From the NCBI RefSeq assembly GCF_964204865.1, contig NC_135250.1:11160001-11224000 (forward strand): a stretch of DNA of 64,000 bases. The letters run 5' to 3'. Positions 1 through 18,599 of the stretch are shown here, in pieces. Below the pieces are notes generated by a model, which was not told the DNA's origin, did not search any database, and was given only the letters and a program-made list of their open reading frames with translations. The number at the start of each line of letters is the position of its first letter. The stretch's first letter is position 1. Origin of the DNA: Styela clava. Lineage: Eukaryota > Chordata > Ascidiacea > Stolidobranchia > Styelidae. The translations under genes and the position numbers were made by a program.

Positions 1-219
1 TTTAAAAGCATGCCACACAAGGAGAATAAATGTCATTTTGTAGTTGTTGAATAAGGTATTAAGGTCGATATCTTATTATAATTTTCTTATTTTTTTCTGA
101 TGTAGGGAAATTAGCTCTGGACGTAAACACGAATAATCATAAAGCAAAGTTTGGGTATTTTCGTGACCTACACATTGAAATCTGTGTGCCTTTTTGAATT
201 CATATCAAAATGATGCCTG

Positions 220-225
220 TTTATT
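220..225 (-). terminator. Candidate poly(A) signal of the GH9 gene
   Basis: AATAAA on the minus strand lies about 75 bases past the TAA at 300-302. This favours the read-through reading of the terminal exon (ending [10 protein letters not shown]) over a further exon beyond the window. Confidence 0.5.
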
Positions 226-299
226 AGCCACGTTAAAAATCTTTGATTCTGTAATATCCATTCGATTAGCATATTATCTATATTGTTTTGAAACTTTGT

Positions 300-7751
<7,452 letters not shown>

Positions 7752-10015
7752 GATTTATTCTTTGTCTGAAACATCAAATGACAAAATAGCGTTATGAAAA
7801 TGTGGAGATTTCAACTGATACATACAGTCAGATAGACAGACTACGTTTCATTTGAATAAGGACGCCGTGTGACACACTCTCTTGAATTGCGCATTTCGGA
7901 CTTACGTAACGCCACGCATGTGATTCATTTTCCTATCCGAGGTAAAACAAACTCACAATAAAAAAACTTAGCCCTGTCTAGCTTGGGGTACTGATAAAAT
8001 GACTGTAATAAACTCACTACATGGAACTTTTATACTTGGCAATACAAGCTTTCTGAAACAAACTTACTTTAAAATTTATCAAGGTAACCGTTTCCTAATG
8101 ATATAACGTGTTACGAAGGCAAGTGAAATCATTATTAGCGTACCGCAAGTATGCAAAACTACAGGAAATGGAAAATATACAGAGAAGGCTAGCTTGCTAT
8201 GCTCCTCAACCTGTTCTAAATCCAGCAATTGCTTGTAATATTGTTGCATTATGTCCGTTGGAGAGATACAACAAAACACCACCGGGTAATCATTACTGTC
8301 GCCAATAAATTACCCCGTATATATTCATTGTTGCTTCGGTATTGGGTTATTATATTAGGACGATCATACTATATATATGTTATCTTATAATTTTTATATA
8401 CATTTTTTATTTCAATTTAGCCAAAGGTTTTTATGCATTTATGCTAATTTTTTCGTAATATAATTGGGGATTTATTACTTCATTTGTACCAGGGAAGCGA
8501 TTAAAGATCGAATTCCCGAACGCTACAGATAAAGAATTTCGAAACAAATAAAAGTAATACTAATGAGGCAATACTTTTTGTACCCTACTTCCTTTTATAT
8601 CTGACTCAATCCACTATATTGCAATCATCCGTTCTTCATGACTTGATACAGTTATATTTTTCATTTCACCTTGTATTCGTAATTCGTATATCTACTCTAC
8701 ATTCTGTTTTATAGAGTTCTACAAGAACGTTACTCGTAATCTGGAAAACATAAGCATTCATGTCATGTTAAAATTTGTAATACACACATTAGAAATGAGA
8801 CCGATAAAGAATTATCCACCTAATATGGTAAACTAACGTGGGAATATGGCTTGGGGGTTGATTCAACCAACTGCAGTGTACGCAGTTAAGAATACACAAT
8901 TAGAATACCGCAGAAGCACAGGCTTATGTGATTTCGAAATTGGACACAACTTTAGAACATCAGTAGGCCTACCGTATTTGTATTTTGAAAGATAATCGAG
9001 CGTCATAACCTTTAAATAATTTTTGAATTGGCAAAAGTTAGCTGGCTGTTACTCAGTGTATAATGAATCTTTTCTGATACTGTATGTGGCAAAATCTTTT
9101 TGAATAGGCCTAGGTGATTTATAATCCACTGTCTATATATATATATATATTTAATCGTTTTGATAAATTGTCGTCGTTGTTACAACTTGTTAGTCGTGTG
9201 GTGGCGCGTTCTATTTTGAAGAGAGAATCGCTTTTCTCGCAAGTAGCGTAATAGGTCGGCTTTGAAATTTAAAGATGGGACAATTCCACAGGATGTTGCT
9301 TTATTATTTTGTTCATTATTATCAAATTGGGTCTAAATGTTATGAGATCCCATATTTTAATCCAAATTTTTTTATTTTAATTCAATTGATGGAAATACAT
9401 TTTTTCTATTCCGTCAAATGTGGCTGCCTACGATTGTAGGCCGCGTCGAGCTAACTCTCTTTGTTACGTGTTCGACATAGTTCATTTGACACACACCATC
9501 AGGCAGATAAAAAGCTACTTACATCGGGGTGACAAAATGCGGATGCCTTTCTAGTTTCTACGGGAAATAAGATGATACTTTTATGAGTCTGAAATAAATC
9601 CACATTAATCGAAACGCATTATTCGACCCCGAACCTGGATTTAACAAATTTTGTCTGTATCTTATCTTCCTGATGGTAGATATGCGGCACCATTGCGTCC
9701 TCTCTGTTTTCAAAAGTGCGGCGGACGGATAATATAACAAAATGAATTCAAGTTCCAATCCTTTGAGAGTCAAAAATAAATTGTCAGCAGACTTTATCCT
9801 AACCCTACCTGTTCACTAGTAATAAAATATATTCTAACTTTATATTATCTTAGATCTTTATCTCCTCGGTCCTTTACACATTTTGATCATTCAAGAACAA
9901 CGGATGTTTCCCCGGGCATCGGTTCCTTGTTTATTTCTGTACCAATTACAAATCAGCAATAAGTTAACTATGACGTAACAATTGGAATTTATGCCGTCGC
10001 TCAGACACTTCTTTC
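7752..10015. other. Intergenic region, no gene seen
   Basis: Upstream (5') side of the GH9 gene. AT-rich, with a short TA microsatellite near 9137-9151. No ORF with family resemblance, no RNA gene and no clear mobile element boundaries could be supported. Confidence 0.6.
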
Positions 10016-10023
10016 GCTTAGAC

Positions 10024-11069
10024 CAGGGGTGGGCAACCCCTGGCACGCGAGCCCATTTATTCGGCACACGAGCGAGGTCTCGGAATTGAGATCATTCTCC
10101 TTCAGGTAAAAAGCTTCAAGACTATGAATTATCTGATGAAACTCGGTTTTCGTTTATTCATTATGGTTTGTTAACAATCCGTTATTTATTTAAACTCTTT
10201 TTGCCCTTTCATTGCGTATATGGCTACAAATAAATATATTATGAAGAGCGCTGTGCCTGTGCCACCCTTTCTCTTCATTTCTACTTGATTTATGAAGTTG
10301 TAAAGCTCATGTTGGCTAGAGTTACTTGCTAACTTACTGTCATAAATTGATTTCGAAAGAAGTATAAGCGATTAGGGAAGGGAAGACAAGAGAGGAGTGC
10401 AGAAACGAACTATTGCGTGATTGGGATGCCCGAGAATTTTTCGTGTTCTAAAAACTTTGCAACTGCATTACTCTCCATGTTTTCATCTACATATTATGCT
10501 TGTGAATTTTGGTTCTCAGTTATGAACTTTATTGGGGGCTCCCGAAGTATGCGAACCAAGATGGCGGACATCGGAATGTAATATGTGTACTAGGTTAGGG
10601 TTAGGCCATAATTTTAGGTATAAATACTACCGGAGGCTCTTGGCTAGTCTTCGAACTGATAATAGGACTAAAATGAGGAAAATTGGAAAAAAATTATTGC
10701 CTAACCCTAACCTGTTACCCATGTTACGTTCCGATATCCGCCATCTTGGTTCGCATACTTCGGGAGCACCCTTTATTGAGTCTCGTAATAGGAGTAGCCT
10801 GGAAGTTATAAAATATAAACCCAATGTAAAATCTTTATCAGCGGTAATGCAGCTGATATAGAATAAGAAAAGTAATCAAATCTATTTGTCAAACTGATAT
10901 TTTCCCGATTATTGAATCTGTCTGTACACGTTTAAAAGGTTTATTATTGTGTATTTCTGCTTTAAAAGTGGCAAAGCATTGTTTTTAATTTCGGTCGGCA
11001 CGCGGAACAATTTTGTCGATAAAATTTGCCGATTTTGGCACGCGAGTCAAAAAAGGTTGCCCACCCCTG
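10024..11069. mobile_element. hAT-type non-autonomous element with nested MITE
   Basis: Terminal inverted repeats CAGGGGTGGGCAACC and GGTTGCCCACCCCTG are flanked by a perfect 8-bp duplication GCTTAGAC (10016-10023 and 11070-11077), the hallmark of hAT transposition. No transposase ORF remains. A second element (10535-10770) has inserted into it. A second copy of this family, in opposite orientation, lies at 30329-31225. Confidence 0.9.
10535..10770. mobile_element. Palindromic hAT-like MITE (AAGATGGCG family), nested
   Basis: Long inverted arms (GCTCCCGAAGTATGCGAACC with its reverse complement at the right end) are flanked by the perfect 8-bp duplication CTTTATTG (10527-10534 and 10771-10778). 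The interior holds GGTTAGGGTTAGGCC and its inverse. It inserted into the hAT element 10024-11069 and so is younger than that element. Confidence 0.9.
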
Positions 11070-11188
11070 GCTTAGACAGATATTGTAGCGTGATTGTAAG
11101 TATTGCCTCTTTTTGGTAGTTTTGCGTGTTATTCGTCAGTTTTTAGTTGTGTTTCTAAAAAATAGTTATTAAATCACATAACTTAGAC

Positions 11189-12651
11189 CAGGGGTCACCA
11201 AACTACGGCCCGCGGGGCGGATCCGGCCCGCGACGTCATTTTATCCGGCCCGCGGCGTCATTTTATCCGGTCCGCAATAACACACAAAAATGGCTAAATT
11301 TTTTTCCAAGGGAGATTTTCATGAGCATCGTCGTCTTTGTTTATTTCGTAACATTGGCCAATCGGCAAGATGCAAAAAAGTGACGTAATAATAGGCCTTT
11401 CCGCGTCCGCTCAGACACTTTTGTCACCCTGACAGATTTTCAGTCGTGGTTGTAAACAAAACTTCGTTTTTGCGACTTTGAATTCTACCAGTACGTAACG
11501 TTTTCTGCGAAACACTTGTACACTCGTGGCGCGTGCTTTCGACGAAACTGTTTGTTTTTTGTGCTAAAATAAACGTCGAATGTGCATTTTGTGCAGTACT
11601 GTAATCCCTCGCGTACTGCTCCAATTTCAAAAGCCACACTAACTTTTGTACTGCTTTAATGGGGATATTCATGTAGGTATATTACAAAAAAATTGAAGTC
11701 CATCCGATTTAAATAAAAACTGCTCCAGTGGAAAGATCTGAGTAAAAATAGAAAACGATACCAAGTTTATAATAAACGGTCAAGAAATAACGGAGATATC
11801 GGAATTTTAGTACCGCCCGACAGGCCAATTTTTTCCATAATGATTGTATTACTTTTTTGATAAGAACTGAACTAAATATGGAAAAATAACACATATCAAT
11901 CACTAATCTTTCGATGTGCGTCACATCTATGGTATATTGAGACTATTTCAGACTTTTATTCTGGAAACGGTCATTGACACCGCCGAAAGATCGTCGCAAA
12001 TAAACGCTGGAGTTGTGCATGGTAGTTTGACAGTGGTTCATTGTGGGTAATAATTAACGATGTGCTGATTGTACGAACTTCATAAAAATTGTATCGAGTT
12101 AGGAAAGAAATACACACGTCCACATACATTTTATTGGTGTCCATAGACAATATCATTAATTTGCACTACGTATAACTGGAGCGTAATTTTTAAAAGCGTC
12201 GAATGTTGGGAAATTTATGCGCTAATGAAAAAAATCAAATACCAGATAATAGTTGTTTATTTTATCTAAATTATGTCAAAATTTTATAGTATTCCAAGCT
12301 ACAGCAGATAGTCGTTTTTATGAGAGGTATTTCAACTCGGCGTAACGGTACTTAGCAGACCGTAGTAGTATATATTTACGAGCAGACGTGATGCGTACAT
12401 TTTTTGCCGAGGATTTTGTAACATTTCTAATTCATGACAGCAACGTTTTGATAACAGCTAAACTCAGGATAATTGTCTAGATATAGAAATCTTGTTAATT
12501 TTTTTTCCTAGGATGTTCTCGTTCTATATTCTGCGATATTCCCAACATTTGTGAATTTATTGTATTGCATTGACAAAAATATTCATCCGGCCCGTTTCAA
12601 CACAATTTGAGTCATACCCGGCCCGCGGTCAAAAAAGTTTGGTGACCCCTG
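11189..12651. mobile_element. hAT-type non-autonomous element, CAGGGGTCACC family
   Basis: Terminal inverted repeats CAGGGGTCACCAAACT and AGTTTGGTGACCCCTG are flanked by the perfect 8-bp duplication ACTTAGAC (11181-11188 and 12652-12659). Subterminal CCGGCCCGCGG motifs occur at both ends. About 1.46 kb with no recognisable transposase. The target resembles that of the neighbouring element (GCTTAGAC). Confidence 0.9.
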
Positions 12652-12659
12652 ACTTAGAC

Positions 12660-13668
12660 TATGGATAGAATAGCACTAGCCTAAAATCAGCTATCAGTAC
12701 CTAAAAGCGTCACGTTGTTTATTGTTTTGAACACGTGAGTCAGTTTATAAGCGTCAACTCTCCAAAACACTCTAGAAATCAGCGTTGAAAATTTTGCAAC
12801 GATAAACTATGGGAGAATTTTTCAGGGGCCAAGGGTCGGCGAAACGTCCATTTATGTCATTGAATATGAACGAAATAAGCTATACATTACTATGACTCAT
12901 GGAATAATATTTAGACATTTTGTAGCACAATACCTCGGCTTGCGTCTTCCAGTTTCGAGTATCATATTGTAGACGTAGAGTACTGGCAGTCTATAAAATA
13001 ATTATCCAAGTTCAAAATATCTTCCAATATGATCTGACGTCAAGTTTCTTCATAATATTCACTTTAAGTTATTGTATGAGCGACAAGTACCAGGCAGAAC
13101 AATGCAAGAAAACAGAAAATACACAATAAAAACACTTTGAACAGTACTGATGATAGCTAATTCCCTGACAACAACAACAAGAGAGCTACGCCCAAATATA
13201 TGGACACGTCTGTTAGCAGTACAGTACGGTTTACCGTACCGTCGATCAGCGTAAGGAAAAAATCGTAGCAAAGTACCGTAAGGACTTCGTTACGAACCAT
13301 CGACGTTCGATTGGACATGATCAAAAAGAAGAGCAGTGTCGGCTATGCGTCCGCAGAACGTTCGGTGACGTCATAGCAAACAAGAACAAATCTCACAGAG
13401 CTAACAGAAATATTTGAAATAAATAAAAGTAAAAGCCTTCTGGAGAAAAATTTCATCTTTAACCAGTAAAAATTTCGAAGCAATCGGTCCAGTAATGAAA
13501 GAGAAAAGCGTTTTTTTAGATTTTCCACTAGATGTCCAAAAAGTATCAAAGAACAACAACAAGACCAACATAATATTGAAACGATCGTTATGTCCACTAC
13601 GTGTTCAAAAATTACAACGTTAAAATTACTGCAATGGCACTTTACTGAAACAATAATATCAGCCTCCT
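12660..13668. other. Intergenic region, no gene seen
   Basis: Unique-looking AT-rich sequence between two hAT-type elements. No supported gene or RNA. Confidence 0.5.
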
Positions 13669-13676
13669 GTCGAGCA

Positions 13677-14328
13677 CAGCGTTTTCCAAACTTTTTTGGC
13701 CTGGGAACACTTACGCTTTTTATCTCGCCTCGCGGAACACCAAAAAATGAAAGGGTGAAATTGATAAAGAAAAATGGTGTAATGCAGCGGCCCCAAAAGG
13801 GTATGATACTAGTGCGCTGTAGCGTGTTGCAAAATGCGCCGCGAAAACTAACAGAATTGTGTTCAACATAACTAAAATATGATTGAATATTTTGCATATT
13901 GCATTTATTATAAATGTTTATTGCTCCCTATTTTAAATGCTGTGTATATTGATCAATAATTCATTTTACCTTTTTTTGTCGTTTACTTTCTATTACGTAG
14001 TGTTTGCCTCTAATGTTACCTAACAATGCAGTTAGAAGTACTTGCTGCAATTTTGCGAGCTGCAGTTTGTTTATTTGCTGAATCGAGTTTAGCGAACATG
14101 AGTGATTTTTTTCAGCATTTTAAATAAAAAACCAGGCAGAGCTCAAAAATGAAGACCTTTTGCTTTTGTCCGCTTTAGGCCGACCGTGACGCGATATTGA
14201 ACGATCGCAGGTTGGGCGACAACTTCACGATCCCGAGATAGCCTTAGCGACCAATTAAGTCGTAATTTTGGTCCCCTCTCCGCGGAACACTTGGAAGATG
14301 CTCGCGGAACACAGTTTGGGAAACGCTG
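13677..14328. mobile_element. hAT-type MITE, CAGCGTTTCCC family
   Basis: Left end CAGCGTTTTCCAAAC and right end GTTTGGGAAACGCTG are inverted repeats, with subterminal CGCGGAACAC on both sides. Flanking octamers GTCGAGCA and GTCTAGCA differ by one base. The long open frames across this stretch on either strand resemble no protein I recognise. Confidence 0.85.
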
Positions 14329-14336
14329 GTCTAGCA

Positions 14337-14799
14337 TAAAAACATCCAACAAATCCCCATCCCGCAGTCACAAAACCACAAACAGACATCCATGATAACC
14401 CACCGGAGACCAGAGGCACTCCCACAGACACTCATGACCAGAATCCAACCGAAAACCAACCACACTGTACCGGTACCAACCACATCACACCACAGCACAC
14501 GGTAACATGATTTCAAAGACAGATCGACAGTGTCACAGCGTCCTCAGTGTTGAAAATACAAAATACAGTAAGAATATGACATCATTTAACAGTTAAAACA
14601 AGGTTCGTCACAATATCATTTCAATATTGGATTCGGACTCGGAGTTCCGATAACTGACTCCGGGCCAACATTCTCCGGTTTTATTGCTGCAACGGGTTTG
14701 TGATTTTGGCAGCTAAATTTCGAGACTTGCAAGCGGTTTCTGCCTTCTGGGAGATCTTCGGCATTGTTTGTAATCTGTGAGCTGATAGGAAGGTCTAAG
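14337..14799. other. Upstream region of NDUFA5
   Basis: 463 bases between the hAT-type MITE and the NDUFA5 start codon. Contains a CA/CC-rich stretch (14337-14480) and one TACCGGTA palindrome. Probably holds the promoter; no TATA box or other specific element can be assigned. Confidence 0.4.
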
Positions 14800-16825
14800 A
14801 TGGCGTCCAAGCTGGTAAGATTTTTCACCATACAACATATATGCTATTTACTGCAGTACCGGTACTAACCTGCTAACTGTTATCAGAATACTGTATTCTG
14901 GCGGTACCGGTAGCAGTATAGGTACAAAACTGAATCAAACTGCAAAACTGAAAAGAATACTTGTAATCTGTGCTTCCATATCATATCACAGTACCTTATC
15001 ACTGTATCGTGGGCACCTTTGCCGTACACAAACAAATGTTGTCAGTAAAACATCCAACAAGTTGACTATTAAACAACAATTCCTGAATTCACTAGACGAA
15101 TCCTCCGAATCACCAAATTCGGAGATTATAAATTCTAATTTGGGCGCACGTTCACTAAACGGCCGTAAGTACTTCTAATTGGCATTTAACAAACATTTTT
15201 ACATACGTTGATCCTAATCATGATTTGGGAATCCCACCATGGTTTTGCGGCAGCTCTAGGCGCCACAAAATAATTGAAACTGCACTTGCTAATTTGAGTA
15301 GTCTGGCGAGTGTATATTACGAGATTTTTTTTTTAGCAATCAAATGCCTTGTATCTGTGTAACATACGGTAGTGCAATAGTGTACAGTACGGTACCGGTA
15401 GCTATCATGACTGGTGATCTAAGCTTTTAATCTCATATCAAAAATGTTTCATCCACGTAGAAATGAATTTGGTGGCATCGTTTCGAACTATACTGTTAAT
15501 GCATTTTTGTTCAGACAACAGGGTTAGTGGGATTAGCCGTGGAAGCAAATGGCAAACAGAAATTAGCATTGCTTTACAAGAGAACACTTGAAATAGTGGG
15601 GAATATGCCACAAACTGCAGAATATCGGCAGAAAACAGAGGCTGTAACCAAGCACCGACAAACTATTCTCAACAAGGTAAATACTACTGCTATTTTTATC
15701 TTTCAAGCATTTGAGAGGTAAAATAATATGACTGGAAAAACTAGAACAGTAATTAGAGGTCAAAAATTTAGGAAATTAATTAATTTTTGTCTCATATCTT
15801 ATATCAGACTGATCCATATAATATATATTTAACTGAGAGGTGGCCACCTTTTTCGTCTTCAATATTTTAAATTCATCTACAACAATTTAAATGAGTTTGA
15901 ATTAATTTCCCTTTCAATCTTAATAATAGCTATGAGACCAACTGTATAGGTAACACAAGAATATGATAATTCCAAGCATTGTTGTGATTTTTGGTCTCAT
16001 GGCCACCCAAACACTATGAACTAATAATGGTGAAGTATGTAGGAATATTTCATTGCCAAATCTAGGCCCTTTGCAGCAAGAAACCAAGCAAACTTCTGTT
16101 ACTCTCACAAGATTCCACCAAACATTCAAAGTTGTGCATTGGTGATTAGTTCTGAATGCTAGTCATTACTCTTAATGTGTTATCAAAACAGCTTACCAGA
16201 AAATGGGCAAATCCGGCCAGTTGTGTAATTTTATCTGGCCCGTCTGATGCTGCCACAACCAAACTAAAACCAAATTTTGAAGTATACTAAAAATAGCTCA
16301 AGTTTGTTGAGATTGCGAATAAATTTAGTTTTGACATGTGGCCTATTGTTTTCCACTTTTGCTTTTCTAACACTGTAAATATTGTTCATAAAATGTAACT
16401 TTTCACACTTACATGGCCTGTGCAAAATTTTTCGCCCTGGTCCAGAAAACCTTGCCTATCCCTGCTCTTATAGCTCTCATTGACACAGTGAAAGACTCTT
16501 GATTTATATTTAATTTCGTCTAATCATTTTGTTGGAAATTAAAAAGACGAAGATCATGCACACTTGGGCAGGACTATCAGTTAAATTCCTTATCACAATA
16601 TCAACAGACTCTCATTTATCCATGATGTCTACATGCCATTTTCTCTCTATCATTTTACAGTACACAGATATGGCACTGGTAGAAGAGCATATTGGAAATG
16701 GACAAATTGAAGAACTCATAATTCAGGCCAAGAATGAACATCATCTTGCCAGGGAAATGGCAGAATGTCGACCATGGGAGACATTGGTTGGAGAAGCACC
16801 ACCTGGACAATGGGACTGGCCATGA
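14800..16825 (+). CDS. NDUFA5: NADH dehydrogenase 1 alpha subcomplex subunit 5 (3 exons)
   Basis: Accessory subunit (13 kDa-B type) of mitochondrial complex I, in the matrix arm. Exons: 14800-14814 (MASKL), 15515-15676, 16661-16825. All junctions are phase 0 with GTAAG/GTAAA donors and TTCAG/TTACAG acceptors, giving 113 residues against 116 in human. Conserved family features seen: TTGLVGLAV near the N-terminus, a Tyr/Lys-rich helix (LLYKRTLEIVGNMP, AEYRQKTEAV), the GQIEELIIQA helix, and the C-terminal CRPWETL and PPGQWDWP motifs. The 15-base first exon is inferred from the required phase, the ATG context AAGATGG and the family's TTGLVGL start, so it is less certain than the other two. It converges on NOC4L, with 139 bases between stop codons. 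Confidence 0.92.
16197..16464. mobile_element. Decayed hAT-type element in NDUFA5 intron 2
   Basis: Left CAGAAAATGGGCAAATCCGG and right GGTCCAGAAAACC...CCCTG resemble the termini and subterminal CCGGCC/TGGCCCG motifs of the CAGGGG elements nearby. The flanking octamers do not match well, so boundaries are approximate. Confidence 0.4.
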
Positions 16826-16846
16826 ATATTTTTGAATATATTATAA

Positions 16847-16858
16847 TTTATTTTTATT
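16847..16858 (-). terminator. Poly(A) signals of NOC4L
   Basis: Two overlapping AATAAA-type hexamers on the minus strand lie about 110 bases past the NOC4L stop and close to the NDUFA5 stop on the other strand. The two mRNAs probably overlap or abut at their 3' ends. Confidence 0.55.
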
Positions 16859-16964
16859 GTGTTCTTCTGATTACAACATCCACCTAATGAGCTGTGAGAA
16901 TATTTATTTCATGCACAAGGGATATGGGAATTAGGTTTAAGAAGATATTGCATAGTCCTATTTT

Positions 16965-18521
16965 CTAAACTGACCATAGTTCCATTACAGCATCATCAAA
17001 TCCACCAAACAATGTTTTTGGCGCTCTGTAATTCATAGGAGCGTCTACAATTTCCTTCTCGCAAAGTGTATCAAACATTTCTTCATAAGTATTTTCAAGC
17101 AAGTCTGTAATGTCCTGCTTTGGTCCCTTGTCAATGTTTTTTATCGCAGCGCTTACCGAAGATGAACAATGTTTCGAAAGAGCTGTCAATTCCCATAAAA
17201 AGCTTTCCATCGCTTTGCATTTTGCAGGATCAACTTCTGCTTCCAAGTATGGATCGCCAGCTAAAGCTTTCTTTTGTAAGGCTTTGGTATTTTGGTTTAT
17301 GAGAATTTTTATAGAAGGGTGTCTGTCAATTAAAGTCTGAATAAAATTTACCAATAATTCTTGCGCGCAGGTTGGTGCAACTAACGTCAATCGTGAAAGT
17401 CTTTTAGCAAATGCTGCAACCAAATATGCAGGCAAATGTGTTGATGACAGGAAAACATCCAAAAGAAAAAAAAATCTTGGCTGATATTTAGCATCAAATA
17501 CCCTTGGGTGAACCATGCTGTATAAATGAGTGTAAAAATCTGGATATTCCAGATTATGTTCATTCATTAGAATAAACAGGCTGTGTAAAGACAAGAGAGC
17601 TATACCACCTCCTTTGTTGAAAGAACGTGTAAGGAAATCAGCCAGGATACAAGGGCTTGCAAAATTTGGTATAACACATTTCTGAAGTATTACAAGAACA
17701 CTTTTGAAAAGATGACTATCCAAATCATAATTCAAAAACTCAAGCCAGGCATTTCCAAAGATTTTCCTTTGCTCTTTTAAATCTAACGCCTTAGGAAATG
17801 GAATTGACGAGTCCTGATACTTTTCAGTGACGACTGGATCTTTGTTGACCGCTGGAAAAATTCTTTCTACACCATTATTAGCCAAAGTATGTAAGTTAGT
17901 TTCATCCATGACAGCCGGCATGCTTTCAGATATTGAATTCAGTAAAGTGAATATATTTTGCAGCATCATAGACTTCAATTCTATTTTTGAAAGACATTCT
18001 GCTGAACATTTAGTAATACATTTGAGGGCAAAATATCTAACATCATCGAGTTTCCAAATATTCGTGCAAACATCTTGCATATGATTGGATGTATCATTTA
18101 TTATGAATGCACAGATCAGCGATTCTAACTCTGTTTCTGGAAAGCTAACATTGTCTTTTTGCAATGCGACCCCAATTTTACTTTCCATAAATCTTAAAAC
18201 AGTTACTATGCATTTTTCCTTTAAAATATCAGAATCGTGGTCCAGCAGGAGCACTATTTTTGCAAGGCATTCATTATAACGAATATTGATCCATTCTTGA
18301 TATTCCGACATTTCTTTAGATACTCCTTTTTGTTTGGTTAACTCATTGTTACATATAGCATTGCAAAAGTATGTGCCCACGCCATCCAAAATAACATTCA
18401 ACACTTCTTCATTTTCTTCAAAATTGATTAGCGGGATTAAATCCACAATCTTGTTACAATTTTGTCTGCTTTGTAATAACTCTTCAACCAAATTATTGAT
18501 TGATTTTAATGACATGGCCAT
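16965..18521 (-). CDS. NOC4L: Nucleolar complex protein 4 homolog (single exon)
   Basis: Nucleolar protein that, with NOP14, is needed for 40S ribosomal subunit assembly and export (family knowledge). Single open frame of 518 residues, against about 516 in human. The C-terminal half carries the conserved CBF/MAK21-type domain: AWLEFLNYDLDSHLFK, LQKCVIPNFASPCILADFL, GGGIALLSLHSLFILM, HLEYP-like NLEYPDFYTHLYSM, and KYQPRFFFLLDVFLSS. The start was set at the ATG at 18521 (MAMSLKS); upstream codons begin only with TTG. A second ATG two codons on is equally possible. A strong acceptor-like CTTACTTTTCAG ends 28 bases before the start, implying a 5'UTR intron or a spliced-leader site. The human gene has many introns; none interrupts this one. 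Confidence 0.93.
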   Translation of the reverse strand: MAMSLKSINNLVEELLQSRQNCNKIVDLIPLINFEENEEVLNVILDGVGTYFCNAICNNELTKQKGVSKEMSEYQEWINIRYNECLAKIVLLLDHDSDILKEKCIVTVLRFMESKIGVALQKDNVSFPETELESLICAFIINDTSNHMQDVCTNIWKLDDVRYFALKCITKCSAECLSKIELKSMMLQNIFTLLNSISESMPAVMDETNLHTLANNGVERIFPAVNKDPVVTEKYQDSSIPFPKALDLKEQRKIFGNAWLEFLNYDLDSHLFKSVLVILQKCVIPNFASPCILADFLTRSFNKGGGIALLSLHSLFILMNEHNLEYPDFYTHLYSMVHPRVFDAKYQPRFFFLLDVFLSSTHLPAYLVAAFAKRLSRLTLVAPTCAQELLVNFIQTLIDRHPSIKILINQNTKALQKKALAGDPYLEAEVDPAKCKAMESFLWELTALSKHCSSSVSAAIKNIDKGPKQDITDLLENTYEEMFDTLCEKEIVDAPMNYRAPKTLFGGFDDAVMELWSV

Positions 18522-18549
18522 GATAAATATCAGGTACAAATCATTTAAA

Positions 18550-18561
18550 CTGAAAAGTAAG
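18550..18561 (-). promoter_or_regulatory. Acceptor-like site just upstream of NOC4L ATG
   Basis: CTTACTTTTCAG on the minus strand, 28 bases before the start codon of an otherwise intronless gene. Fits a trans-splice acceptor or the 3' end of a 5'UTR intron. Confidence 0.45.
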
Positions 18562-18599
18562 TATGCTATTGATCATAATCTACACATGAAAACATACTG

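Noticed and set aside
9137-9151. TA microsatellite as a functional element
   Set aside because: Short and unremarkable in an AT-rich genome.
13343-13897. 184-residue protein on the minus strand
   Set aside because: It crosses the left boundary of a hAT-type MITE, has no family resemblance and no support on either side.
18522-18539. NOC4L start at 18539
   Set aside because: That codon is TTG. The ATG at 18521 gives the expected family length.
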